Below, piece by piece: positions 17,334 to 26,666 of a stretch of DNA of 64,000 nucleotides. Position numbers and translations under genes: made by a program. Position 1 is the first letter of the stretch. Each line of letters opens with the position of its first letter. Origin of the DNA: Enterococcus rotai (GTDB lineage: Bacteria; Bacillota; Bacilli; Lactobacillales; Enterococcaceae); NCBI RefSeq assembly GCF_001465345.1, contig NZ_CP013655.1, positions 248,001 through 312,000 of the forward strand. Reading direction: 5' to 3'. The notes under the pieces are model-generated. The model worked only from the letters and a program-made list of their open reading frames with translations, was not told the DNA's origin and ran no database searches.

Positions 17334-17915
17334 ATGAAATGGGTAAAGAGAATAATGTTGATAATTATAAGTTTGGGCTTTTTATATACAGGTCTCGTTC
17401 TGTTCCTAATTTTTAGCGGAACAAAAGATCAGCCAACTTCAACACCAGATACTGTGCTTATCTTGGGTGCACAAGTTAAAGGCTCCTCAAAAGACAACGC
17501 CTATCCAAGTACTGTTTTAAAAGAGCGCCTGAATGCGGCTATTCCTTATTTAAAAGAACATCCAAATGCAACTGCTATCGTTTGCGGCGGTCAAGGCTCT
17601 GATGAACCTGATAGTGAAGCCAATGTCATGGCTGAATATTTAAGAGCAAATGGAATTTCACAAGAACAAATCTTGGCAGAAGATACCTCGACACGAACCA
17701 AAGAAAACATTCAAAACGCTCAAAAGAAACAAGCGCTAGGAAATACGGTGATCGTTACAAGTGATTTTCATCTTTATCGTTCTAAACTATTAGCAAAACG
17801 TTTAGGGATTTCTGAAATCAGCGGACTTCCTGCCGTTTCTAAATCCTCTGCTAAGTTTAAAACATATGCTCGGGAAATCGTAGCTTTGGGGTATGGATTA
17901 CTTTTTGATCATTGA
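17334..17915 (+). CDS. YdcF/SanA-like DUF218 membrane protein
   Basis: A 193-residue protein with an N-terminal membrane helix (about 5-26) and an extracytoplasmic DUF218 domain. The signatures are TVLILGAQV, ERLNAAIPYL, VCGGQGSDEP-SEA, and TRTKENIQNA with VTSDFHLYRS. DUF218 proteins (ElyC, SanA, YdcF) affect envelope or lipid-carrier functions; the reaction is not settled. It is one of few plus-strand genes here, transcribed away from the ANT(6)-like gene. AAAGG precedes the ATG. Confidence 0.8.
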   Translation: MKWVKRIMLIIISLGFLYTGLVLFLIFSGTKDQPTSTPDTVLILGAQVKGSSKDNAYPSTVLKERLNAAIPYLKEHPNATAIVCGGQGSDEPDSEANVMAEYLRANGISQEQILAEDTSTRTKENIQNAQKKQALGNTVIVTSDFHLYRSKLLAKRLGISEISGLPAVSKSSAKFKTYAREIVALGYGLLFDH

Positions 17916-17950
17916 TTAGGCTTTAAGTAAGTAGTACTGTTTATAGTGAC

Positions 17951-17984
17951 TCACCCCCATTCCCGCTATTGGGAATGGGGGTGA
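17951..17984. terminator. Strong hairpin between convergent genes
   Basis: Perfect 14-bp stem TCACCCCCATTCCC / GGGAATGGGGGTGA with a 6-nt loop, between the DUF218 gene and the convergent surface-protein gene. No clean U-tract follows on either side. Confidence 0.6.
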
Positions 17985-18087
17985 AAATGAAAAAGTGTTT
18001 TGTTAAGCAGTTGTTAGTATAGATTTCACTACTCAGTAACTGCCAAAAAACATGCTTCTTTCTTTTATTCTATTCTTTCGGATCTAT

Positions 18088-19335
18088 TTATTCTTCTGGT
18101 TTATCTAGGCTATTTTTTAGTTCTTCATACTTTTTCTGTTCTTTCTTCATTTTTCGATTAAAGTAGTAAATAATGCCCAATATCACAATCAATATGCCCA
18201 CACCGATACTAATAACCACTACCCAAGGAAATGAATGTCGTTGATCTGGCGGTAAGTTGATTGCTGTTGCAGACACTGTGGTTACAGGTTGGACTGGCCA
18301 ACTAACGGCTAATGGAGCCGCAGAAGGACTTTGAATATAATTGCTGTTTGTTTTTGATTGTGCATTAACGAGCGCTGAAACGCTGTCTCCAAATTGCAAA
18401 GCAGAGGCTAAAGTGGTGCTGAAATTTCCCGAAGCATCGACCGGTATATTACTGACGACTATTGGTGCCGAAGTTCCATCAGAACGGGTGATCGTCAGTT
18501 GAACTGTGTAAGTATAATTACTATTTTGTACTTGTTGAATTTTACCGCCCACGACTGTCTGTAGATTTAAAAGTGGGCTATTTAAAACAGGTGCTGTCAC
18601 AATCGGTACGCCTGTTCCGACCGACATAGAAGGTAAAGCAATCACACCTGACTTTGAGACATTTCCTAAAACCAAATTGATAATATTTAAACCATCTGTT
18701 GAGGAGCCAAATGTTCCTTTGATAGGATAATTCACACCATTACTTGCTGGGGGAATCGTAATGCCATTTTGATATAATAGTGCGACGTCAAAACTGAAAC
18801 TAACTGCCCAGCGACTAAGTCCCAATAAACTTACAACATTAGTAGGAAAAGTTACATATACTGAATTATAAGCACTGCTATAAGCTAATGTAAAATTACG
18901 TGTCGTATCATGAATATTATAAGAAACACTCCCGACTAATGCAGCTGGAAGAGTCACAGTTCCCGTTAACACTGATAAAAAACTTTGCTGTTTTGCCGTA
19001 CTTCCGTAAATTTGGTTCGCAATTTCTGGCGGTAATTGCATCACGATCATTGGCTGACCACCTAAGGATAAATCTAAAGTAGGTGTATAGGTGTAGGTCA
19101 TCGTAATGATCGTTTGCCCCGTCGCCCCAGTTGAATACGTTCCACTAAGTGCACCTGATCCAACTTCAATCAAACGTTCTTGAATATCTTGCATTATCTC
19201 TGGTTGTTCCTCTGGCATTTCATTTCCAGATTCCTCATTTAGTATGTCATCTTCCGCAAAACTTTGGTGCATATCGATTTGTAGTACACTAACCATCAAT
19301 CCCAATAATATTAGAAATAACCATTTACGTTTCAC
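18088..19335 (-). CDS. Surface protein with C-terminal membrane anchor, unknown function
   Basis: A 415-residue protein: signal peptide (1-27), an acidic linker (EEQPEIMQ), a large Thr/Ser/Val-rich beta-sandwich-like region of about 330 residues with repeated beta-strand motifs, one membrane helix (WVVVISIGVGILIVILGIIY) near 372-392, and a charged cytosolic tail. There is no LPXTG and no WxL motif. The middle contains a Big/adhesin-like segment (VVSNIPVDASGNFSTTL). The promoter side faces a 600-bp intergenic region. I do not recognise the family; adhesin or envelope sensor would fit. Confidence 0.6.
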   Translation of the reverse strand: MKRKWLFLILLGLMVSVLQIDMHQSFAEDDILNEESGNEMPEEQPEIMQDIQERLIEVGSGALSGTYSTGATGQTIITMTYTYTPTLDLSLGGQPMIVMQLPPEIANQIYGSTAKQQSFLSVLTGTVTLPAALVGSVSYNIHDTTRNFTLAYSSAYNSVYVTFPTNVVSLLGLSRWAVSFSFDVALLYQNGITIPPASNGVNYPIKGTFGSSTDGLNIINLVLGNVSKSGVIALPSMSVGTGVPIVTAPVLNSPLLNLQTVVGGKIQQVQNSNYTYTVQLTITRSDGTSAPIVVSNIPVDASGNFSTTLASALQFGDSVSALVNAQSKTNSNYIQSPSAAPLAVSWPVQPVTTVSATAINLPPDQRHSFPWVVVISIGVGILIVILGIIYYFNRKMKKEQKKYEELKNSLDKPEE

Positions 19336-19582
19336 TCAGACATTCCCCATTGACTAATGATCATTCAATAGCGCTAACTAATAAAAAAATATAAATTCAA
19401 AATTATTATATGTAAAAAAAAGAGACAAATAGTTTATATCCTTATGTTGATTTTATACTGCTGCCAAAATAAAGTAAAATATTCGAGAGCGCTTTCTTAG
19501 TATTCTCGATAAAAATTTGAAAAAACTGTTTATTCATTGATTTAGCTACAAAAGATAACTATTTCTCACCTGAATATCCATT

Positions 19583-19643
19583 ATTCTCAAAAATTTCATT
19601 AAAATGCTAAATATTTGAGAATTTAAAATAAAAGTGCTATTAT
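19583..19643 (+). promoter_or_regulatory. Promoter with overlapping operator-like dyad
   Basis: -35 TTGAGA (19615-19620), 17-nt spacer, -10 TATTAT (19638-19643). A dyad ATTCTCAAAAATTT (19583-19596) / AAATATTTGAGAAT (19609-19622), one mismatch, overlaps the -35. No plus-strand gene follows. Confidence 0.5.
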
Positions 19644-19649
19644 ATTCTT

Positions 19650-19712
19650 GTTCTTAGTTTTTTCATATTGTGTTTCCCTTCATATAGTGTGTGTATGAAG
19701 GGTTTATTTTGT
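19650..19712 (+). ncRNA. Candidate small RNA
   Basis: Begins about seven nt after the -10 and ends at a hairpin CCCTTCATA (19676-19684) / TATGAAGGG (19694-19702) followed by TTTATTTTGTTT. That gives about 60 nt with no reading frame. Inferred from signals only. Confidence 0.4.
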
Positions 19713-19883
19713 TTCAAATAAATTGAAATGTGCCATATAAATATATCAAATGATCCTTAAGTCTCAACTCTATAATTGGTAACTCATCTCTTTATTACAT
19801 TTCCAACAAATTAGAAAAAAGTGCAAGAAAATTATTTAAAATCAAGTTTATTTATCCTGATAATCCAAATAAATCGTCAAACT

Positions 19884-19931
19884 AAAAGCCTTTACCGTTG
19901 CTATCTTCTAGCAATGATAAAGGCTTCTTTA
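19884..19931 (-). terminator. Terminator of the beta-fructoside operon
   Basis: Long imperfect stem AAAGCCTTTA-CGTTGCTA / TAGCAATG-ATAAAGGCTT with A/T runs on both sides, just after the GH32 stop. Confidence 0.8.
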
Positions 19932-19934
19932 ATA

Positions 19935-21410
19935 TTATACTTTGATTAATCCATAATTTATTTCAACTTGTTCAAGCATTCCAACTACAGATAAAGTCGC
20001 GGGTTCACTTTGCCCTTTTTCATAAAAATTCATTGACATTACAGCAACGCCTTTTGCAAATATTTCTATTGATGATGTATCTCTAAATATCTCTAAAACT
20101 AGTCTATTGTCTATTAAAGGAACACTAGCCGTTCGCTTTGTTAATTTGTCTGTTTCAGCACCCGTAATAGAGAAACCAAAGCTATCACGACTAATAGATA
20201 GATGTTCAGTAACTGGTTCATAGATTAATTCAATAGCAGAATCATTCGATCTAATAATTTTCATTCTAAGTTTTTTAGTTAGTGTCAGGTTTCCACTAAA
20301 TTCAATATAGAATTGCTTGGTTCCATTATTTTCTATTACAATAGACGAATTATCTAGTTTTTCTTCTATTATACTTTTTTTATCAGTGATGAATGTATAA
20401 ATTGTGTTAATAGGTTGTTGGATTAATTGTTGCTTTTCCACATGGAGTTCACGTGGTAAGGTCATCGCACCTGCCCAAAAATGCCCCAAATCATTCGTTG
20501 GCATATTTCGTCCCCACATCTGCATCCAAGCAACCATAATCCGCCGTCCCTGCTTATCTATACATGTTTGAGGGGCATAAAAATCCAAACCAAAATCAAT
20601 TTCATGAAAATTTTCTACATTAAACCGACCTGTTAACCAATCCACTTCACCTATAAAAGCTACAGTAGAGTTGATATTTTCATAAGAATTATCTTTCTTT
20701 TCCATTTCAATAGGGGAAATCAATAAAACATCTTTTCCGTCTAGATGAAATAAATCAGGACATTCCCACATGACTCCTTGTTCTTTTTTTCCTTTTAGTA
20801 GTATAGAAGTAAACCGCCAATTAAATAAATCATCTGACTGAAATAATAAAATTTGTCCTCGTTGTTCAGCTGTCTTTGAGGCAACTACACTGTAGTACAT
20901 CCCCCGATGTTCGATTATTTTAGGATCACGAAAATCTTCAATTTGAGCAATGCCCTTAATATGTTGATCTGAAATTACAGGATTTCCAGGAATTTTTTCA
21001 AAATGAACACCATCTTCTGAAACTGCAATACACTGAACTTCTCTTTTGATACCTTCTCGTTCATAATGTCCTGTGTACATCAAATATAGTTTCCCGTCTT
21101 TTTCAATTGCACTTCCTGAAAAACATCCATCTAAATCATATTCTTCACTAGGTGCTAGCGCTACAGGGAGATCTTCCCAGTGGATTAAATCTTTTGACTT
21201 AGCATGTCCCCAGTGCATTGGCCCCCAAACACTATCATATGGATAATATTGGTAAAACAAATGATATTCACCTTTGTAATAGACAAATCCATTTGGATCA
21301 TTAATCCAACCTACAGGAGCCATCAAATGATAGCTTTGGCGATAAACATTATTAATCATTCCTTTATTTTCTTTAATAAATTGATTTGCTCGTTCTATTT
21401 TTTCTCTCAT
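19935..21410 (-). CDS. GH32 beta-fructosidase (sucrose/fructo-oligosaccharide hydrolase)
   Basis: About 491 residues. An in-frame ATG at 21479 lies inside the upstream permease gene. Tandem ATGs at 21413/21410 follow AGGAG, and I chose 21410 for spacing. The five-bladed propeller motifs are WINDPNG (nucleophile Asp38), FRDP (Asp162) and WECPD (acid/base Glu216), followed by a C-terminal beta-sandwich. It has no signal peptide, so it hydrolyses imported beta-fructosides in the cytoplasm. Co-transcription with an ABC importer, not a PTS, suggests an unphosphorylated substrate such as sucrose or short fructans. Confidence 0.9.
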   Translation of the reverse strand: MREKIERANQFIKENKGMINNVYRQSYHLMAPVGWINDPNGFVYYKGEYHLFYQYYPYDSVWGPMHWGHAKSKDLIHWEDLPVALAPSEEYDLDGCFSGSAIEKDGKLYLMYTGHYEREGIKREVQCIAVSEDGVHFEKIPGNPVISDQHIKGIAQIEDFRDPKIIEHRGMYYSVVASKTAEQRGQILLFQSDDLFNWRFTSILLKGKKEQGVMWECPDLFHLDGKDVLLISPIEMEKKDNSYENINSTVAFIGEVDWLTGRFNVENFHEIDFGLDFYAPQTCIDKQGRRIMVAWMQMWGRNMPTNDLGHFWAGAMTLPRELHVEKQQLIQQPINTIYTFITDKKSIIEEKLDNSSIVIENNGTKQFYIEFSGNLTLTKKLRMKIIRSNDSAIELIYEPVTEHLSISRDSFGFSITGAETDKLTKRTASVPLIDNRLVLEIFRDTSSIEIFAKGVAVMSMNFYEKGQSEPATLSVVGMLEQVEINYGLIKV

Positions 21411-21420
21411 CATATCTCTC

Positions 21421-22269
21421 CTATTTGATTCCTGTTCCAGAACCGCCCAATCCTTGAAGGATATATTTTTGAGCGACAATATAAATAATGATTAAAGGAA
21501 TCGTTGAAATTGTTAAAACTGCCATGACCTGATTAATATAAACAGGTTGTGTCGTGTTAATCGTTGTAATAGCGACTTGCATGGAAAACTTACTTTTATC
21601 TGTCAATACCATTAATGGCCAAATATAATCATTCCAGCTCCCAATAAAAGATAAAACCCCAACGGTCGCTACTGCTGGTTTAGACATCGGCAACATGATT
21701 GAAAAAAATATTTTAACAATATTTGCACCATCTATTTTAGCTGATTCAATGATTTCTTCTGGTATAGCTATAAAAAAATTTCTAAATAAATAGATATTAA
21801 ATGCACTAGCCATCGCTGGTAAAATCACTGCAATACGACTATTAACTAACCCTAATGCATTTACAATTGTAAACTGAGGAATCAATACGGTCTCCATTGG
21901 AATGATCAAAAGTGCTAACAAGAATCCGAAAATTACTTTTTTTCCTGTAAAATTGATCTTGGCAAAAGCAAAACCTGCTAATGAATTAACAAAAATAGAT
22001 CCTGCTGCAAAAGTGATGCCGTAAAAAATACTATTTAGCAAATACGTCCAAATACTGAATCGTTCAATGACTTCTTGATAGGTTTTAAACCAGTTTGCAG
22101 GATTTAGACTAGGTAAAAAAGCTTTAAAAGAAGAAAGGTTTGTATAAACTTCTGCGTTTGATTTCATAGCAGAAACGATCATCCAAAGCATTGGAAAAAT
22201 AAACATTGCCGCTAAAATAAATAATAGAACATATTCAAAAAACATCAGTGGTCCCATCTTTTTTTTCAT
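21421..22269 (-). CDS. Sugar ABC transporter permease (MalG/MsmG type)
   Basis: A 282-residue membrane protein with six predicted helices. The EAA loop that docks to the ATPase reads EEIIESAKIDGANIVKIFFSIMLPMSKPA (key E-A/S-x3-DGA-x8-I-x-LP). It forms the inner-membrane channel with the MalF-type partner, whose stop overlaps its start by 4 nt. It ends 11 nt before the GH32 start, one operon. Confidence 0.92.
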   Translation of the reverse strand: MKKKMGPLMFFEYVLLFILAAMFIFPMLWMIVSAMKSNAEVYTNLSSFKAFLPSLNPANWFKTYQEVIERFSIWTYLLNSIFYGITFAAGSIFVNSLAGFAFAKINFTGKKVIFGFLLALLIIPMETVLIPQFTIVNALGLVNSRIAVILPAMASAFNIYLFRNFFIAIPEEIIESAKIDGANIVKIFFSIMLPMSKPAVATVGVLSFIGSWNDYIWPLMVLTDKSKFSMQVAITTINTTQPVYINQVMAVLTISTIPLIIIYIVAQKYILQGLGGSGTGIK

Positions 22270-23150
22270 TTGTCTTTATCCTCCTTAATTAACCTTCTTT
22301 GACCGATCGTAATCAAACCAATCATGGTTGTAAAAATCAACGCTATTGAACTAGAGTAACCTACCATTCGGTCGGTGAAGCCTGTCTGATAAATATAATA
22401 GACCATCGTCATGGTAGAATTCATTGGTCCACCTTGGGTCATAACCATTGGTTGAACGATCAGCTTAAAAGCTGAGATAAGCGTTGTTAATAAGACAAAG
22501 ATAGCTGTTGGCTTTAATAAAGGCAGTGTAATATAACGAAATTGTTGAAATTTTGTGAAGCCATCCATTTCAGCGGCTTCATAGACATCTTGCGGGATAT
22601 TCTGCATACCGCCTAAAAATAGTAACATTTGATAACCAGCTCCTTGCCAAGCAGAGACAAAAACGATCGTGTACATCGCCTGTTTAGGACTTGTTAAAAA
22701 AGGTTGAGCAGAAATTCCTATTTTCATTAATAATGAATTGATCAGCCCTTCATTTGGATTTAATAAATACAGCCATAAGATAGAGATAACCACCAAAGAC
22801 ATGACAACTGGGGCAAAAAATGCTACTTTAAACAATAAATTCCCTTTTCTTTTTTTATTGATGATCAAGGCCATTCCTAATGCTGCCCCCAATTGGACTG
22901 GAATGATCCAAACAACAAACTTAGCCGTATTAACCATACTCTTGATAAAAATGGGATCGTTAAATAATTGTTTAAAGTTGTCTACCCCAATGAATTGACG
23001 ATTGTCTGGCGTCAGTAAATAATAGTCTGTAAACGCATAGTAGACAACCATTCCTACTGGAATCAAAAGAAAAATCGTCAATAAAATAAGAGCTGGCGCT
23101 AAAAAACTATACCCTACTAAATTTTCTTTGACTGTCGGTTTCCGATTCAT
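22266..23150 (-). CDS. Sugar ABC transporter permease (MalF/MsmF type)
   Basis: A 294-residue membrane protein with six helices. The EAA loop is VYEAAEMDGFTKFQQFRYITLPLLKP. It pairs with the MalG-type permease downstream (4-nt overlap) and receives substrate from the lipoprotein encoded upstream. No ATPase gene is present in the operon, so a shared MsmK/MsmX-type ATPase encoded elsewhere must energise it. Confidence 0.92.
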   Translation of the reverse strand: MNRKPTVKENLVGYSFLAPALILLTIFLLIPVGMVVYYAFTDYYLLTPDNRQFIGVDNFKQLFNDPIFIKSMVNTAKFVVWIIPVQLGAALGMALIINKKRKGNLLFKVAFFAPVVMSLVVISILWLYLLNPNEGLINSLLMKIGISAQPFLTSPKQAMYTIVFVSAWQGAGYQMLLFLGGMQNIPQDVYEAAEMDGFTKFQQFRYITLPLLKPTAIFVLLTTLISAFKLIVQPMVMTQGGPMNSTMTMVYYIYQTGFTDRMVGYSSSIALIFTTMIGLITIGQRRLIKEDKDK

Positions 23151-23165
23151 CTTGTTTCCTCCTTT

Positions 23166-24485
23166 TTACTTCAACATCCTGTCGATGACTTGCTGCATTT
23201 CTTCCGCATGCACATCTACTATTTTTTGTACATCAGGATTTTCTTTATAATAACTCGCATCTTGAATTGATTGCTGAAATGCCCGAGAAACTTGTGGATA
23301 TGCTACTACAACGGGCCGCGCATGACCTGATTTTTGGTTTTGTTCCATTAGAAAACGCATTTCCTCAGACACATCGTTTTTGATCAATTCGATCGTTGAC
23401 TTTCTAATAGGTAAAACGCTATTGCCTAAACTCATGATTTTACTTGATTCTGTATTGGTGACATATTTTATAAATGCAGCTGATGCCTCTTTTTCTTTGG
23501 TTTTAGAAGACATTGCTACTTGCCAACTACCTGTTGGTGAAACTAATTTTTTCGTTTTATCTGATACAGGATAGGGTAATATGCCATATTCCAAATCTTT
23601 GTAATTTTCATTTAAATCAGCAATCGTCCATGAGCCACTTAGAAGCATTGGATATTTTCCTGTTTCAAATCCTTTTTCAATTGGAGTATTCGTTGTATAT
23701 CCTTTTTTCACTAAATCTTGAATAAATTGAAGTGCTTCTGCACTTTTGGGATCATTAAAATACCCTAATGCTTTTGTTCCAGCTTGATTTACAACGTCTC
23801 CTCCATTTGACCAGATAAACGGTGTGTAGGCATACGTCAGCATTTCGTCTTTAGACGCTAATTGAATATTTATTGCTGGTAACTCATATTCATCCACTAA
23901 TTTTTGACAAACAGCTTTAAACTCATTCCAAGTCCAAGGCTTATCTAATGTTGGTAATGCATCCTCCTTGATACCAGCCTTTTTAAATAATTGTTTGTTG
24001 TAATAAATACCAACACTAGATTCAGAAAAACCAAAAGCATAGAATTTCTTATTATAAGTTCCTTGTTGAATGATACTATCAAGTACATCATCCATATTTG
24101 CATCCTCTAAATAGTCATCTAATGGTTCAATTACATCAGCGTTAGCATATGCTGCAGTATTTGGACCATCAAGTGTGAGAACATCAGGCAAACTATTCGT
24201 TGTGATTGCAGCATTCACTTTATCTTCATAACCACCACCGCTACCGCTTCTTGGAATATATTCAGTAATAGCTTTATATTTATCTTGATATTCTTTATTA
24301 AAATTATCGACAATTTTCTGCCAAGCTTTCCCTTCAGGTGTTTCATCTGAGAATTGAACCCAAATTTTTATGTCTCCTTTATTGTTAATTTGGTTGTTCG
24401 ATTTTTTTGAAACGTTTCCACATCCAGAAAAAATAAATAAAACGACGCTGACTACTGCTATGAGCTTATAAAAATACTTCCTCAT
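23166..24485 (-). CDS. Sugar-binding lipoprotein of ABC transporter
   Basis: A 439-residue extracellular solute-binding protein of family 1. Signal peptide with lipobox FSGC (Cys22), then the two-lobed binding fold (IWVQFSDETPEGKAW, LTLDGPNTAAY, GSWTIADLNENY, SPTGSWQVAMSS). It delivers oligosaccharide to the two permeases. First gene of the operon, preceded by GGAGG and the operator-rich promoter at 24506-24594. Substrate is inferred as beta-fructoside from the GH32 partner. Confidence 0.92.
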   Translation of the reverse strand: MRKYFYKLIAVVSVVLFIFSGCGNVSKKSNNQINNKGDIKIWVQFSDETPEGKAWQKIVDNFNKEYQDKYKAITEYIPRSGSGGGYEDKVNAAITTNSLPDVLTLDGPNTAAYANADVIEPLDDYLEDANMDDVLDSIIQQGTYNKKFYAFGFSESSVGIYYNKQLFKKAGIKEDALPTLDKPWTWNEFKAVCQKLVDEYELPAINIQLASKDEMLTYAYTPFIWSNGGDVVNQAGTKALGYFNDPKSAEALQFIQDLVKKGYTTNTPIEKGFETGKYPMLLSGSWTIADLNENYKDLEYGILPYPVSDKTKKLVSPTGSWQVAMSSKTKEKEASAAFIKYVTNTESSKIMSLGNSVLPIRKSTIELIKNDVSEEMRFLMEQNQKSGHARPVVVAYPQVSRAFQQSIQDASYYKENPDVQKIVDVHAEEMQQVIDRMLK

Positions 24486-24505
24486 TCATCTAATCCTCCA
24501 ATTCT

Positions 24506-24594
24506 GAAACGTTTCCATTTTATCTGAAACCGAATTTTGGAAACGTTTCATTAATTAATAAAAAAAGGATATCATTGAAACCGTTTTCTGTCAA
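24506..24594 (-). promoter_or_regulatory. Operator-rich promoter of the beta-fructoside operon
   Basis: -35 TTGACA (24589-24594), 17-nt spacer, -10 TATCCT (24566-24571). The spacer carries a cre/LacI-like site (24576-24589, TGAAACCGTTTTCT on the plus strand). Two perfect GAAACGTTTC palindromes lie downstream at 24540-24549 and 24506-24515. They fit the adjacent LacI regulator and/or CcpA. Confidence 0.78.
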
Positions 24595-24632
24595 CTGGAT
24601 TTTAACTAGTTATTTGACTTTTAATTCTAAGT

Positions 24633-24682
24633 AAAAAAAACAACAGTGTCTAGAATGAACTACAAAGTTCCATCCTAAACAC
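24633..24682 (-). terminator. Terminator after the lacI-type gene
   Basis: Stem between 24646-24660 and 24667-24682 (GTGT...GAAC type arms) followed by a T-run on the minus strand, separating the regulator from the transport operon. Confidence 0.7.
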
Positions 24683-24708
24683 CTAAAAATACTTATAAAA
24701 AAATTCGA

Positions 24709-25686
24709 TTATCGCAGTTCAATCGTTGTATTATTCGAAACAAAATTCACAGGCAAAATAATTCTCTTCGGAACTTCTATTCCTTTTATTTTATTCAAAA
24801 TAGCATCAACTGCTGTAGCTGCCATCAATGGAACAGATTGAGCGATTGTTGAAAGTGTATATTTTCTTTCACGAGCCATTCTCACCCCATCAAATCCTAT
24901 TAACTGAAAATCTTGAGGGGCTGTTTTACCGATTGTTTTTAATGTTTCCAAAACAGTTAATCCCATAAAATCATTTACTGTAAAAATACCGTCAATCGTA
25001 TCATTTTCCTTGATAAATTGTAAAATTTGATTGTGTAAATCCGTAATTGGTTCTGGCATATCCAGTATTTTGAACGGTATTTTTTTGTCTCTGCAATATG
25101 ATAAAAAACCTTCCCGCCGATTAACGGTTTCATTTGGAAATGGCGAGAAACCACCTATGTAAGCTACCGTCTTACACCCTCGCATGACTAATTCTTTTGC
25201 GGCTAATGTTCCCCCGCCAAAATTGTCTGATGTCACGTAAGTCACGTCTTCTGAAAAATGTCGATCTATACTTACAAACGGCAAATTAGACGAAACATAC
25301 TTATCGACGTCCGAATACGTAATTCCTATAATGCCATCAACCTTGTTTTGCTTAACCATTTGAATATACTCATACTCTTTCTCTGGATCACCATCTGCAT
25401 TGCACAAATAAAGTTTATACCCTTGTTTACTTAGTTCTTCTTCAATATAGTAGGCAAGCTCTGAGAAAAAAGGATGCCAAATTGTTGGAAGAATTAATGC
25501 TAACGTATTACTACGATTTGTTTTTAAAGCCCTGGCATATTCATCAGGTTCGTAAGATAATTCATCGATAGCAGCTTCAACTTTTTTTCTAGTTATTTCT
25601 TTTACTTTTACTCCATTTATGACTCTAGAAACAGTTCCAACTCCCACTCCAGCTAATGCGGCAACATCTTTCATCGTTGCTTTCAT
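24709..25686 (-). CDS. LacI-family transcriptional regulator
   Basis: A 325-residue repressor. The N-terminal helix-turn-helix is MKDVAALAGVGVGTVSRVING with hinge helix, then a periplasmic-binding-protein-like sensor domain (LALILPTIWHPFFSELA, VDGIIGI, GFDGVRMAR). It lies directly upstream of the fructoside operon in the same orientation, separated by a terminator. It probably represses that operon until a sugar or sugar-phosphate binds. An operator-like site before its own start suggests autoregulation. Confidence 0.92.
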   Translation of the reverse strand: MKATMKDVAALAGVGVGTVSRVINGVKVKEITRKKVEAAIDELSYEPDEYARALKTNRSNTLALILPTIWHPFFSELAYYIEEELSKQGYKLYLCNADGDPEKEYEYIQMVKQNKVDGIIGITYSDVDKYVSSNLPFVSIDRHFSEDVTYVTSDNFGGGTLAAKELVMRGCKTVAYIGGFSPFPNETVNRREGFLSYCRDKKIPFKILDMPEPITDLHNQILQFIKENDTIDGIFTVNDFMGLTVLETLKTIGKTAPQDFQLIGFDGVRMARERKYTLSTIAQSVPLMAATAVDAILNKIKGIEVPKRIILPVNFVSNNTTIELR

Positions 25687-25742
25687 CCTATCCCTGCTTT
25701 CTTAATACTGATTAGAATTGTAACATATAATTTCAAAAATAG

Positions 25743-25754
25743 GGAAACGATTCC
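25743..25754. promoter_or_regulatory. Operator-like site before the lacI-type gene
   Basis: GGAAACGATTCC, an imperfect CG-centred palindrome similar to the two operators of the structural operon, 57 nt upstream of the regulator's ATG. Confidence 0.5.
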
Positions 25755-25790
25755 AAATAATATGAGCGAATGTCTCGTTTATACAAAATA

Positions 25791-25841
25791 AGCTATAACC
25801 TTATAGCAATCTCAAAATCAGATTGCTATAAGGTTATAGCT
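25791..25841 (-). terminator. Terminator downstream of the yebC-like gene
   Basis: Perfect 22-bp stem (25791-25812 with 25820-25841) and 7-nt loop; TATTTTGTAT follows on the minus strand. Confidence 0.8.
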
Positions 25842-25854
25842 CGAGATTCTCAAA

Positions 25855-26571
25855 CTAATCTAAATCAACGTTATGATACACCTTTTGAACATCATCAAGC
25901 TCTTCTAATACATCAATCATATGTTCAAATTTTTCTAAGTCTTCTCCTGCTAATTCTACATCATTTTGAGCAATCATTTCTAATTCAGAAACGGAAAAAT
26001 CTTCAATGCCTTTTTCTTTTAAAGCTTCTTGAACTGTATGAAAATCTTCTGGTTCTGTATAGACAATGATTTGACCATCTTCTTCAGTCACATCACGAAC
26101 ATCAATATCTTTTTCCATCAAATACTCAAGAATTTCATCTGCATCATCAGCTGCAAATCCAATCACACCTGTATGATCGAACATATAAGCAACAGCTCCG
26201 CTGACACCCATATTTCCGCCGTTTTTCCCAAAGGCTGCACGAACATCTGACGCTGTACGATTAACGTTGTTAGTCAATGCATCAACGATAACCATTGAGC
26301 CATTTGGTCCAAATCCTTCATAACGTAATTCAGAATATTGTTCATCGCCAGATCCTTTTGCTTTTTCGATCGCTCGGTCAATGATATGTTTTGGTACATT
26401 ATATGTTTTTGCGCGCTCGATAACAAACCGTAATTTTTGATTTGCTTGAGGGTCAGGATCACCCGATTTCGCTGCTACGTAAATTTCAATTCCGAATTTT
26501 GCATAAACTCGGCTGTTATTTGCGTCTTTGGCAGCTTTTTTCTCTTTAATATTTGCCCACTTACGACCCAT
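25855..26571 (-). CDS. YebC/PmpR (TACO1) family protein, YeeN subgroup
   Basis: A 238-residue cytoplasmic protein starting [16 protein letters not shown]. The start GRKWANI (not AGHSKW) and the length mark the YeeN branch. Conserved patches are [37 protein letters not shown] and FGKNGGNMG. The family was long annotated as transcription regulators; recent work links members to relief of ribosome stalling at proline stretches. Single gene between the sugar locus and tmcAL. Confidence 0.88.
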   Translation of the reverse strand: MGRKWANIKEKKAAKDANNSRVYAKFGIEIYVAAKSGDPDPQANQKLRFVIERAKTYNVPKHIIDRAIEKAKGSGDEQYSELRYEGFGPNGSMVIVDALTNNVNRTASDVRAAFGKNGGNMGVSGAVAYMFDHTGVIGFAADDADEILEYLMEKDIDVRDVTEEDGQIIVYTEPEDFHTVQEALKEKGIEDFSVSELEMIAQNDVELAGEDLEKFEHMIDVLEELDDVQKVYHNVDLD

Positions 26572-26666
26572 ATTCTCACTTCGCTTTCAATTAGTATTAT
26601 ATTTTTGATTATAGTGCCCTTATCATTATACTTGCCAAATGGACTTTTGTTAAGTGTTTTTTGCTT

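Larger units (their letters stand above)
19336..19934. other. 600-bp intergenic region with an orphan promoter and two hairpins
   Basis: No convincing protein gene. It holds the dyad/promoter at 19583-19643, the candidate small RNA 19650-19712, and the terminator of the fructoside operon at 19884-19931. Confidence 0.6.

Noticed and set aside
17951-17984. Perfect hairpin as a regulatory element or attachment site
   Set aside because: Position between convergent genes makes a terminator or transcript-end hairpin sufficient explanation.
23166-24485. Maltose-type substrate for the ABC transporter
   Set aside because: The only enzyme in the operon is GH32, which acts on beta-fructosides; no alpha-glucosidase is present.
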